Below, piece after piece: positions 6,878 to 13,101 of a DNA stretch of 13,712 bases. Numbering within the stretch: the first letter of the stretch is position 1; every line of letters starts with the position of its first letter. A program made the position numbers and the translations under genes. This DNA comes from Nitrospirota bacterium. GTDB taxonomy: Bacteria > Nitrospirota > Nitrospiria > Nitrospirales > Nitrospiraceae. Below the pieces are notes generated by a model that was not told the origin of the DNA, ran no database searches, and worked only from the letters and a program-made list of their open reading frames with translations. Location of the stretch: positions 1 through 13,712 of the forward strand of contig SCVQ01000125.1 in the NCBI GenBank assembly GCA_004296865.1. The letters are read 5' to 3'.

Positions 6878-7177
6878 ATGATTACGAACATGGATCCAGG
6901 AGTGGACGTGGTGCTTGCGAAGTCCTCGCCGGTCCGGCAGGAGCGATCGGTGCAACCTGTTCAAACGACCGGCGCCGAGCCGACTCCGGCTCCCAAAATC
7001 GACCTGCCGACCTACGGGATCACGTTGCGCGTGGACGATGGGACCCACGAGGTGATTGCCGTCATCGTGGACCGCGATACCCAACGGGTGATCCGGGAAA
7101 TCCCGTCTGAGGAGATGCGCATCGCCGCAAAAGTCATCAGGAACCTGATCAGTAGGCACGTGGACACCCTGGCCTAA
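6878..7177 (+). CDS. flaG: FlaG family flagellar protein
   Basis: 99 residues, ATG 6878 with GAGGTG at 6867-6872. FlaG proteins are small flagellar proteins encoded beside flagellin and fliD; loss of FlaG often gives longer filaments, but the mechanism is not settled. Residues 1-43 are a disordered Pro/Gln-rich leader. The conserved domain (45-96) shows the family pattern YGITLRVDDGTHEVIAVIVD, then RVIREIPSEEM at 70-80 and a final helix. Size and position between fliC and fliD match the family. It probably shares a transcript with fliC by readthrough past the hairpin at 6830-6857, since I saw no sigma-28 or sigma-54 promoter in the 58-nt gap. Confidence 0.93.
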   Translation: MITNMDPGVDVVLAKSSPVRQERSVQPVQTTGAEPTPAPKIDLPTYGITLRVDDGTHEVIAVIVDRDTQRVIREIPSEEMRIAAKVIRNLISRHVDTLA

Positions 7178-7226
7178 CGCGGACCGGGCTCAAGTTTTTC
7201 AAAAAGATGCCGACAAGGCTCATGAC

Positions 7227-7231
7227 GGAGG
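7227..7231 (+). promoter_or_regulatory. Ribosome binding site that fixes the fliD start at GTG 7237
   Basis: GGAGG at 7227-7231 is 5 nt ahead of GTG 7237. The in-frame ATGs at 7207 and 7222 lack a comparable site. FliD proteins normally begin with Gly-Ile/Ser-Thr-Ser immediately after the initiator, as GTG GGC ATT ACT does here. Confidence 0.75.
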
Positions 7232-7236
7232 ACGTT

Positions 7237-9573
7237 GTGGGCATTACTTCTTCGACCGGGCTTGCTTCCGGCATCAATTACGACCAGCTCGTGTCCCAGG
7301 TCCAAGATGCTGCGCGTCAGCCGATTCTCCGGTTGCAGGCCAAGCAGGTGGCCTACCAGCAACAGATTTCCGGCCTCCTGTCTCTCAGCACAAAAGTTTC
7401 GACGCTCCTGGCCGTCGCCACGTCCGTCAACAATCCGGCCAATTTCAACACGAAGACAGCCAGCGTCACCAAGACCTCGACCGGCAATTCGCTGCTTTCC
7501 GCTTCCACCGACAGTACCGCGACGAACGGCATCTATTCCCTCACCGTCCTGCAGTTGGCGCAAGCGGCTAAGATGGCCTCGCAGGGGGTAGCGGATCAAA
7601 ACATCTCGGCGATTGCCGGCGGGGCCGGAACGTTCCAATTCAAAGTCGGCAGCACCGGAACCGTGTATAGTGTCACCGTGGATGCCACCACGACCTTGCA
7701 AGGTCTGAGGGATGCCATCAATTCGTCCGGAGGGTCGGTCACGGCCTCCATCGTCAATGCCGGGGCCGGATCCACACCCTATCGTCTGGTCCTCACCGCC
7801 AATACCCCCGGCGCCGCCAACGCGATCACGATCACGAACAATAACACGACGCTCGATTTTACCAATAAGAAGGTCGAAGCCGCTTATGCCGCTACGACCA
7901 ACAGCTTTGCCGGAACGGTTTCGTCCAATGCCGGCAATACCTATACGGGCACGACGAACAAGACATTTCTGGTGAAGATGGTTTCTGCGGGAGCGGCCGG
8001 GGTCGCCACCTACAAGTACTCGATCGACGGAGGCATGACCTACTTGGGCTTCGGCGGCGCGGCTTACAGTTCCACGGCCGGCACCGGCACAGCGGGCGCC
8101 GGCATCGTGGCCCCTGCGGCGCTGACGGCCGTTGACGGCAACGCAACTGCGAACGAAGGGGTGCAGATCGCTTTCGGCGCCGGTACTTTGGCCGTCGGCG
8201 ATGCATTTACCGTGAACGTCTACAATCCGACCCTGCAAGCCGCCCAGGACGCGGTCATGAAGATCGACAACACGACGGTCACCCGATCGTCCAATACCAT
8301 CACGGATGCGCTCCAAGGCGTGACGCTCAATTTGACGCAAGTGGACGCCACCAACTCTGTGACGCTCAATGTGGCTTCGGACACGAGCGGCCTCAGCGAC
8401 AAGATCAAGAACTTCGTCAACTCCTATAATGACGTCACTGCGTTTCTGGCGGATCAACTCAAGTATGATCCCCAGACCAAAAAAGCCGGGACGTTGCTGG
8501 CCGATTCCTCGCTCCGCGCCGTCCAAAGGGTTCTTAAAAATGTCATCAGTGGCAGCATTCCGGGATTGATAACCGGCAAGATGAATCTTTCACAAATCGG
8601 GATCACCTCCGATTCAAAAACCGGCAAGCTCACGGTCAATGATGGTGTGTTGGGGGCGGCGATCTCCTCCGACCCGGATGGAGTCAAACGGTTGTTTCTG
8701 GGTATCGGGACGCCCAGCAATACGGCTATTAGTTTCTCGAGTTTGACCGACAAGACTTCCGCCGGCACCTATGGCATCAATATCACGGTCGCTCCGATGA
8801 AAGCCGCTCTGGGCGGGTCGTCGGATGTCACGATGACGAATATTTCATCGACCGGTCTGACCAATCCTGAAGTCTTGTCTTTCACCTACAGCAATAATTA
8901 CACCGCCGCATCGCCGACGACCACGTCCTTCAATGTGAGTTTGACGGCAGGATCGAAGATCAACGATGTGGTCAGCGCGTTGAACAGCGCCTTTGCGACG
9001 CAGAAAGTCGGGCTCTCGGCCTCCAACGATAACCTCAGCGGCAAGCTCAAGATCACCTCGACCGACTACGGCAAGGACATTCGTTTCACCGTCGCCTCCG
9101 ACCAGGGGGGGGCGACCCAGACCGGGATTGGCACGACGATGCGGACGGCCCAAGGAGTGGACATTGCCGGAACGATCAACAACCACCCGGCGACGGGAAC
9201 GGGCAAGGTCTTGAGCAGCAGTTCCGGGTTTGCCGAGAACGGCTTGAGCATCAGTTCGGAAACGTCGTCGACGGGGCTCTTCGGGACGATCGCCGTCTCG
9301 CGTGGAGTCGGCGATCAGTTAGTGGCCAAACTCGGCAGTTTCACCGATCCCAAATCCGGCATATTTACAGCCAAGACTACCGGTCTGCAAGGGAGCATTG
9401 ACCAGCTATCTAAAAGCATCGATAAAATCAACAAGCAGGCGACCAATGAGGGTGACCGATTGCGCAAGCAATTGGTCCGACTCGAGAGCATTATGGCGCA
9501 GTTTCAGGCGTCGAGCAATTATCTGACCAATCAAATGAGCAAGCTTCCGTCGTTCTCAACAGGACTCAAATGA
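7237..9573 (+). CDS. fliD: Flagellar filament capping protein FliD (hook-associated protein 2), enlarged
   Basis: 778 residues from GTG 7237. FliD forms the cap at the filament tip and folds exported flagellin into place. The N-terminus, VGITSSTGLASGINYDQLV, is the classic FliD_N start, followed by a helical stretch to about 100. A flagellin_IN-type motif lies at about 135-185 and a second at about 563-625. An inserted beta-rich module at about 235-330 contains YSIDGGMTYLG and GVQIAFGAGTLAVGDAF. The FliD_C core runs from about 375, with LADSSLRAVQRVL and IPGLITGKMNLSQIGI. A coiled-coil tail at about 720-775 has KINKQATNEGDRLRKQLVRL. It is well above the roughly 470 residues of E. coli FliD; the additions probably form the outer cap domains. 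A G8 tract lies at 9105-9112. The gene ends with tandem stops TGA TAG, and fliS follows after 19 nt. Confidence 0.95.
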   Translation: MGITSSTGLASGINYDQLVSQVQDAARQPILRLQAKQVAYQQQISGLLSLSTKVSTLLAVATSVNNPANFNTKTASVTKTSTGNSLLSASTDSTATNGIYSLTVLQLAQAAKMASQGVADQNISAIAGGAGTFQFKVGSTGTVYSVTVDATTTLQGLRDAINSSGGSVTASIVNAGAGSTPYRLVLTANTPGAANAITITNNNTTLDFTNKKVEAAYAATTNSFAGTVSSNAGNTYTGTTNKTFLVKMVSAGAAGVATYKYSIDGGMTYLGFGGAAYSSTAGTGTAGAGIVAPAALTAVDGNATANEGVQIAFGAGTLAVGDAFTVNVYNPTLQAAQDAVMKIDNTTVTRSSNTITDALQGVTLNLTQVDATNSVTLNVASDTSGLSDKIKNFVNSYNDVTAFLADQLKYDPQTKKAGTLLADSSLRAVQRVLKNVISGSIPGLITGKMNLSQIGITSDSKTGKLTVNDGVLGAAISSDPDGVKRLFLGIGTPSNTAISFSSLTDKTSAGTYGINITVAPMKAALGGSSDVTMTNISSTGLTNPEVLSFTYSNNYTAASPTTTSFNVSLTAGSKINDVVSALNSAFATQKVGLSASNDNLSGKLKITSTDYGKDIRFTVASDQGGATQTGIGTTMRTAQGVDIAGTINNHPATGTGKVLSSSSGFAENGLSISSETSSTGLFGTIAVSRGVGDQLVAKLGSFTDPKSGIFTAKTTGLQGSIDQLSKSIDKINKQATNEGDRLRKQLVRLESIMAQFQASSNYLTNQMSKLPSFSTGLK
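9105..9112. repeat. G8 homopolymer inside fliD
   Basis: Eight consecutive G residues in the coding strand encode part of Gln-Gly-Gly-Ala at about residues 622-625. A slip would remove the C-terminal 150 residues, including the coiled coil needed in the cap. It may be chance in a GC-rich gene, but it parallels the C8 tract at 3442-3449. Confidence 0.45.
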
Positions 9574-9592
9574 TAGTGGAATAAAGGGGAAC

Positions 9593-10060
9593 ATGACAAA
9601 TCATTCCGGCGCGAATCCTTATCAACACGACCAAATCAGCTCTGCCGATCCTGTCGAGTTAATTGTCTTGCTCTACGATGGCGCGATCCAGCGCATCAAA
9701 TATGCCTCGCAGGAGATGGTCAAAGGCAATCACCTGGCTTCCGGCATCGCCCTCTATCGGGCGCTGGCGATCCTGGCGGAACTGCGCAAGTCTCTGAACA
9801 TGCAAGATGGCGGGGAAGTGGCGGTGAATCTGGACCGCCTTTACCTCTTCATGCACGAGGAACTCGTCAAGGGAAATTTGGAACGAAAGCCCGAACGCCT
9901 CGACAAGGTGTTGCCGATGCTCTCGGACTTTCGCGAAGCCTGGGTGGAGATCGCCAACCAGGCCAAGACGGCGGCCGCGGCCGCGGCGTCGGCTGCGAGA
10001 GCGGGGGCTGCGGCCTATCGTGGGGCGTCGGAACCGGCCGGTCTGGCCATCAAAGCGTAA
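9593..10060 (+). CDS. fliS: Flagellin export chaperone FliS with Ala-rich C-terminal tail
   Basis: 155 residues, ATG 9593 with AAAGGGGA at 9583-9590. FliS binds the C-terminal helix of newly made flagellin in the cytoplasm, stops premature polymerisation and delivers it to the export gate. Family signatures are ANPYQHDQI near the N-terminus, the LIVLLYDGAIQ helix (23-33), and LNMQDGGEVAVNLDRLYLFM (68-87). The four-helix bundle ends near residue 124. After it comes a tail (126-155) very rich in alanine, absent from typical 125-135-residue FliS proteins; its role is unknown. It sits 19 nt after fliD and its stop overlaps the ribosome site of the next gene, so translation is probably coupled. 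Confidence 0.95.
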   Translation: MTNHSGANPYQHDQISSADPVELIVLLYDGAIQRIKYASQEMVKGNHLASGIALYRALAILAELRKSLNMQDGGEVAVNLDRLYLFMHEELVKGNLERKPERLDKVLPMLSDFREAWVEIANQAKTAAAAAASAARAGAAAYRGASEPAGLAIKA

Positions 10061-10069
10061 GGAGCACCG

Positions 10070-10450
10070 ATGGAACTCTCTCAGCTTGAGGAACGATACC
10101 GACGGTTTATCGCCTTGATGGAGACGGGAGCGGCCGCCATCGAGCAGGAGGATGTCGAGGCGGTGGAAACCGTTGCTCAGGACTCGGCCGTTTTGCTGAG
10201 GGAACTCGAAGCCGTCTGGGGTGAGGTGACGCCACGGACAGGTTCGGCCGAGGATGAGGCGGCCTTGGTGCGGCTCGGTCAGGTGATGCGCGAGGCGCTG
10301 GGTCGTTCCGATCGCAATCAACGCAGGATCGAACAGTGGGTCGGGCAGACGCAGGCCTCACTCGGCGCGATCGCCAAGGGAAGTGCAGCCCTGGCCGGCT
10401 ACGGGGGCCTCGGCCGTCAGGGTGATAGCTCGATGAGCGCTCAAGCCTAG
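10070..10450 (+). CDS. FliT/FlgN-like small helical flagellar protein, putative FliD chaperone
   Basis: 126 residues, ATG 10070 with AAGGAG at 10059-10064 lying across the fliS stop codon. The sequence is almost wholly helical and charged: helix 1 about 2-23, helix 2 about 24-50, helix 3 about 60-90 with a heptad-like RNQRRIEQWV, and a weak Gly/Ala tail. There is no signal peptide or membrane segment. In many bacteria the gene after fliS encodes FliT, the export chaperone for FliD, which has this size and composition but very little sequence conservation. The assignment rests on order, size, helical pattern and tight coupling to fliS rather than on a diagnostic motif. A generic flagellar hypothetical protein is the alternative. 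Confidence 0.65.
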   Translation: MELSQLEERYRRFIALMETGAAAIEQEDVEAVETVAQDSAVLLRELEAVWGEVTPRTGSAEDEAALVRLGQVMREALGRSDRNQRRIEQWVGQTQASLGAIAKGSAALAGYGGLGRQGDSSMSAQA

Positions 10451-10482
10451 GGGAGTCGGGGGGGAGCCGGTGACACCCTGCG

Positions 10483-10510
10483 CAACAGAGGCTGTCGCTT
10501 GTTGTTTTTA
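10483..10510 (+). terminator. Possible Rho-independent terminator after the fliC-fliS block
   Basis: CAACAGAG (10483-10490) pairs with CTTGTTG (10498-10504) with one bulged G and a 7-nt loop, followed directly by TTTTTA (10505-10510). The stem is only about 7 bp and AT-rich, so termination may be partial. It lies 33 nt after the FliT-like gene and just ahead of the small gene at 10526. Confidence 0.4.
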
Positions 10511-10525
10511 GCTTGCAGGTGAGCC

Positions 10526-10726
10526 ATGGGCATCGACTTCGGCCAGATTCATAACTTGGTGCGGACCTACCAGCGCGTCCTGAATCTCGATACGTCCAGC
10601 CCGTCTCACTCCGATCAGCCAGCTTCCGAGGACGATCGGGTCTCCATCTCGGAAGAGGCGCGTCTCCTGAGAAACCCCGACAAACATCAGGTCAAGAAGC
10701 CGGATCCACGCAGTACCGGTCGCTGA
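10526..10726 (+). CDS. Small flagellar-locus protein with FlgM-like DRVSIS motif
   Basis: 66 residues, ATG 10526 with AGGTG at 10517-10521. An N-terminal amphipathic helix contains IHNLVRTYQRVLNL (8-21), followed by a Ser/Asp-rich linker, then DRVSISEEARLL at about 37-48, and a basic, Pro-containing end. The D-[KR]-V-x-[IL]-S-x-x-A pattern is like the segment at the start of the sigma-28-binding half of FlgM anti-sigma factors. The long C-terminal helices FlgM uses to hold FliA are missing, so I do not call it FlgM. It follows the filament genes and precedes c-di-GMP genes, so a motility role is plausible. The function is unknown; that it is a real gene is supported by a ribosome site and unbiased, gene-like composition. 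Confidence 0.6.
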   Translation: MGIDFGQIHNLVRTYQRVLNLDTSSPSHSDQPASEDDRVSISEEARLLRNPDKHQVKKPDPRSTGR

Positions 10727-10901
10727 GCCCAGGCCATGAGACAGGGTAGACCACGCCTCTCATGCGCCGCCGGGTCCATAGGAAGCTCAACGCCCGGCAA
10801 ATATTACCCCGCGCCGCAGTCCTTCACCATGCCGGCGGCCTCTGCCTTGATGGGAATCAGACTCTGGGCAGGCCGGCGGCGATATTTCCTGTCTGCGTTG
10901 T

Positions 10902-10918
10902 CTGGCACGCTCCTTGAA
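10902..10918 (+). promoter_or_regulatory. Sigma-54 (RpoN) promoter of the diguanylate cyclase gene
   Basis: CTGGCACGCTCCTTGAA matches the RpoN consensus YTGGCACG-N4-TTGCW in all positions of the -24 block and in TTG and the final A of the -12 block; the only consensus C missing is at 10917 (A). Transcription would start near 10928. The promoter lies in the 261-nt gap 10727-10987 and downstream of ATG 10736, which argues that the gene begins at 10988. No enhancer site for an activator could be named. Confidence 0.78.
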
Positions 10919-10927
10919 CCCTTCCCC

Positions 10928-10983
10928 GGCGCAGGGAACAAATTGCCTGCGCCAACCCGCGCCTGGTCGGCGCGAAGGGAGGG
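10928..10983 (+). promoter_or_regulatory. Two tandem GC hairpins in the leader, the second touching the ribosome site
   Basis: Hairpin 1: GGCGCAGG (10928-10935) pairs perfectly with CCTGCGCC (10946-10953), starting at the predicted 5' end of the transcript. Hairpin 2: CGCGCC (10958-10963) pairs with GGCGCG (10969-10974), loop TGGTC, directly followed by the Shine-Dalgarno AAGGGAGGG (10975-10983). The arms share GGCGC/GCGCC cores, so arm 1 could instead pair with arm 3, or arm 2 with arm 4. This gives mutually exclusive folds, as in attenuators. Function is inferred. The rest of 10727-10900 shows nothing I can name. Confidence 0.5.
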
Positions 10984-10987
10984 TTCC

Positions 10988-12508
10988 ATGAGAACCACGA
11001 CAACCGATCCCATCCGTGTCCTTGTGTTGAGCGCATGCGCAGACCTGCGCCAGGCCCTTCATTTGCGAGCGGCGCGGGCAGGCTATGACGCGTGGCCCGT
11101 CGCAACGGAAGATGAACTCCTCGACCAGGTGCCCCACCAATCCGCCGAGGCGGTGCTCTGCCACGTTCAGGAACAGGGCGACAGCACCCTGCCCCTCTTA
11201 CACCGGTTGCGGGAACGCCATTGTGATGCCTGTTTGATTCTGATCGGCCCCGATCTCGGCGCCGAACGAACCGCCGCACTGCTGCGTGCCGGCGCATTCG
11301 ACTATCTCACCAATCCGGTCAACCCGGGCCGGCTGGAAGACGCGCTCCGGCAGGGCCTGGAGGTCCGCCGCTCGTTCGTCCAGGTCCGTGAGCTCTCCGA
11401 CAAGCTGAAAACGGCAAACGAAAACCTCTCGCGCGAACGAGACGGCTTGCAACGATGGAATCACAACTTGGTTTTGCTGAACGAGCTCAGCCAGGCCTTT
11501 GCCGGCACGTTGGACGCGGATGAGATCGTGCGGATGGTCGGGGAGCGGCTGACGAAGATTCTCAAGGTGGACGTGCTCGGGCTCCTGTGGTTTCAGCCGC
11601 GACGCGTATGGGTTCATGCCTCAGGCTCCATCGACGAGGGGCTGGTGGAGCAGGTTCGTCAGGCGTTGCTGGCGGCGGACGACGGCCTCGGGAGGGAGCG
11701 CCGGAGGAAGAAGAAGTCGGCCGGCGCGTCGGAGCAGCCCGTGCACCGGCTGCTGGTCTGGCCGGTTGAAACGCTGGAGGTCCCGCTGATGGTGGCGAAG
11801 GAGCGGATGGGGCTGATTCGCCTGCAGCGCATGCAGGGGGAGCCGTTCGATGCCTATCAGGTGGAGTTGATCAAGGCCGTGGTGACGTCGCTGTCCCTGG
11901 CGATTCGGAACGCCCATACGCACAGCCAGGTCCAGAACCTCGCCATGACGGACGGCCTCACCAATCTGTTGAACCGGCGGGCCTTCTCGAACATCCTCGC
12001 CCGCGAGTTCAAGGAAGCCGAGCGGTATCGGACGCCGCTGTGCCTGATCATGGCCGACGTGGACCATTTCAAGCGGATCAACGACCGCTTCGGCCATCCG
12101 GTCGGAGACCGGCTGCTCAAGGAAGTGGCCGCCTTGTTCGGTCAGGCCGTCCGTTCCGTGGACGTCGTGACGCGGTTCGGCGGCGAGGAGTTTGCGATCA
12201 TCCTGCCCCGTACCGATGCGATGCAGGCCTTGATCCTGGCCACCCGCATCCGGGAGACGATCGAGCGGCACGTCTTCACGGTCAACGGCTCGCGGATCGG
12301 CCTGACCGTCAGCATGGGGGTCGCACAGATTCCCGATCCGCAGGTCGGGACCATGGATGAATTTGTGGCCCTGTCCGACACCTTGCTCTATCAGGCGAAG
12401 TCGAGCGGGCGGAATCGCGTGGAAGCGGCCCGTCCGGCTGCGGCCTTGGTGGCCGATGCCGCGCTCTGCGCCCAAAGCGCACCGGCCGCCACCGCGAATG
12501 TCTGGTGA
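10988..12508 (+). CDS. Diguanylate cyclase with degenerate receiver, GAF and GGDEF domains
   Basis: 506 residues. ATG 10988 is chosen for its ribosome site and because a sigma-54 promoter lies just upstream; the frame is open back to 10736 but that stretch looks non-coding. It makes c-di-GMP from two GTP. Domains: a receiver-like fold at about 7-125, a coiled coil at about 128-165, GAF at about 165-310, and GGDEF at about 318-480. The catalytic site is intact: DGLTNLLNRRAF from 322, MADVDHFKRINDRFGH, and GGEEF at 398-402. An inhibitory I-site, RSVD (389-392), sits five residues upstream, as in PleD. The receiver has lost its active residues: His59 at the phospho-Asp position (VLCHV), Asn109 for the conserved Lys (GAFDYLTNP), and no acidic pair. 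Phosphorylation is therefore unlikely, and input probably comes through GAF or protein contact. The PilZ gene follows after 5 nt. Confidence 0.9.
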   Translation: MRTTTTDPIRVLVLSACADLRQALHLRAARAGYDAWPVATEDELLDQVPHQSAEAVLCHVQEQGDSTLPLLHRLRERHCDACLILIGPDLGAERTAALLRAGAFDYLTNPVNPGRLEDALRQGLEVRRSFVQVRELSDKLKTANENLSRERDGLQRWNHNLVLLNELSQAFAGTLDADEIVRMVGERLTKILKVDVLGLLWFQPRRVWVHASGSIDEGLVEQVRQALLAADDGLGRERRRKKKSAGASEQPVHRLLVWPVETLEVPLMVAKERMGLIRLQRMQGEPFDAYQVELIKAVVTSLSLAIRNAHTHSQVQNLAMTDGLTNLLNRRAFSNILAREFKEAERYRTPLCLIMADVDHFKRINDRFGHPVGDRLLKEVAALFGQAVRSVDVVTRFGGEEFAIILPRTDAMQALILATRIRETIERHVFTVNGSRIGLTVSMGVAQIPDPQVGTMDEFVALSDTLLYQAKSSGRNRVEAARPAAALVADAALCAQSAPAATANVW

Positions 12509-12513
12509 CGTCG

Positions 12514-13101
12514 ATGGGGAAGAACACCGCAAGCCAGAGTGATGAACGGCGGGACCTTGTCCGCATCAACGACAAGCTCTTGCTCGAGTACAATCTTGTG
12601 GGGGAGGTGCCGCAGGCCCTGCGTTGCGAGACCGATCAACAGATGGAGGACGCGATCGCCGCCTTCATCGCCAGGCCCACGATGGAGCTGTTTGCCGGCG
12701 CACCGACCAACGAGACGGAAACCGTGCTGCGGCCGTGGCTGACGAAGCTGGACTGGGTCATGGCGCTGGTCCTGAAGACCCTCGCCAAAATGAGCCCGCA
12801 GGCCCTGGCGATGCCACGACTGACCGACGTCAACGTCAGCGGCGGCGGGCTTGCTTTTCAAACCGAGCGGCCGTTCCGGGAAAAGGACCAGTTGGACATC
12901 CGGCTCATCCTGCCCCCGTTCGTGCCGATTCTGGCGAAGGTGGAGGTCATCCGAGTCATTCCCCCCAAGCAGGCGGGAGACGGGCACACCCTGGCGACGC
13001 GCTTTGCCTCCATCAGGTCGGAGGACCGGGAGTGTCTCATCCGTCATGTCTTGAAGGTGCAGGCGGAACAACTGCGCAGCCGTCGGCTCAGCAGCGTCTA
13101 G
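12514..13101 (+). CDS. PilZ-domain c-di-GMP effector with long helical insertion
   Basis: 195 residues from ATG 12514, with weak GGTGA at 12504-12508. An alternative is GTG 12505, which would overlap the cyclase stop as GTGA and add three residues. PilZ proteins bind c-di-GMP and relay it to motility or polysaccharide machines. Both ligand motifs are present: RxxxR at 13-17 (RDLVR) and NxSxxG at 107-112 (NVSGGG, followed by LAF), then a beta-barrel with LDIRLILPP and AKVEVIRVI. About 90 residues, mostly helical (QQMEDAIAAFI, LDWVMALVLKTLAK), separate the two motifs, far more than in simple PilZ domains. This recalls tetrameric PilZ proteins with long inserted helices, some of which have lost ligand binding. 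With the cyclase directly upstream, synthesis and sensing are probably co-expressed. Confidence 0.85.
   Translation: MGKNTASQSDERRDLVRINDKLLLEYNLVGEVPQALRCETDQQMEDAIAAFIARPTMELFAGAPTNETETVLRPWLTKLDWVMALVLKTLAKMSPQALAMPRLTDVNVSGGGLAFQTERPFREKDQLDIRLILPPFVPILAKVEVIRVIPPKQAGDGHTLATRFASIRSEDRECLIRHVLKVQAEQLRSRRLSSV

Noticed and set aside
7178..7206. Terminator or promoter between flaG and fliD (TTTTTCAAAAAG)
   Set aside because: Only a short A/T inverted run and no convincing stem or sigma-28/sigma-54 boxes.
7174..8526. 450-codon open frame on the minus strand opposite fliD
   Set aside because: Repetitive Gly/Arg/Asp composition, no domain and no ribosome site; a shadow of the fliD codon pattern.
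10736..10987. Upstream extension of the cyclase frame to ATG 10736
   Set aside because: No ribosome site for ATG 10736, residues look untranslated, and a sigma-54 promoter and hairpins lie inside it.
11621..12532. 303-codon minus-strand frame opposite the cyclase
   Set aside because: Lies over the well-conserved GAF and GGDEF domains and has no recognisable motifs.
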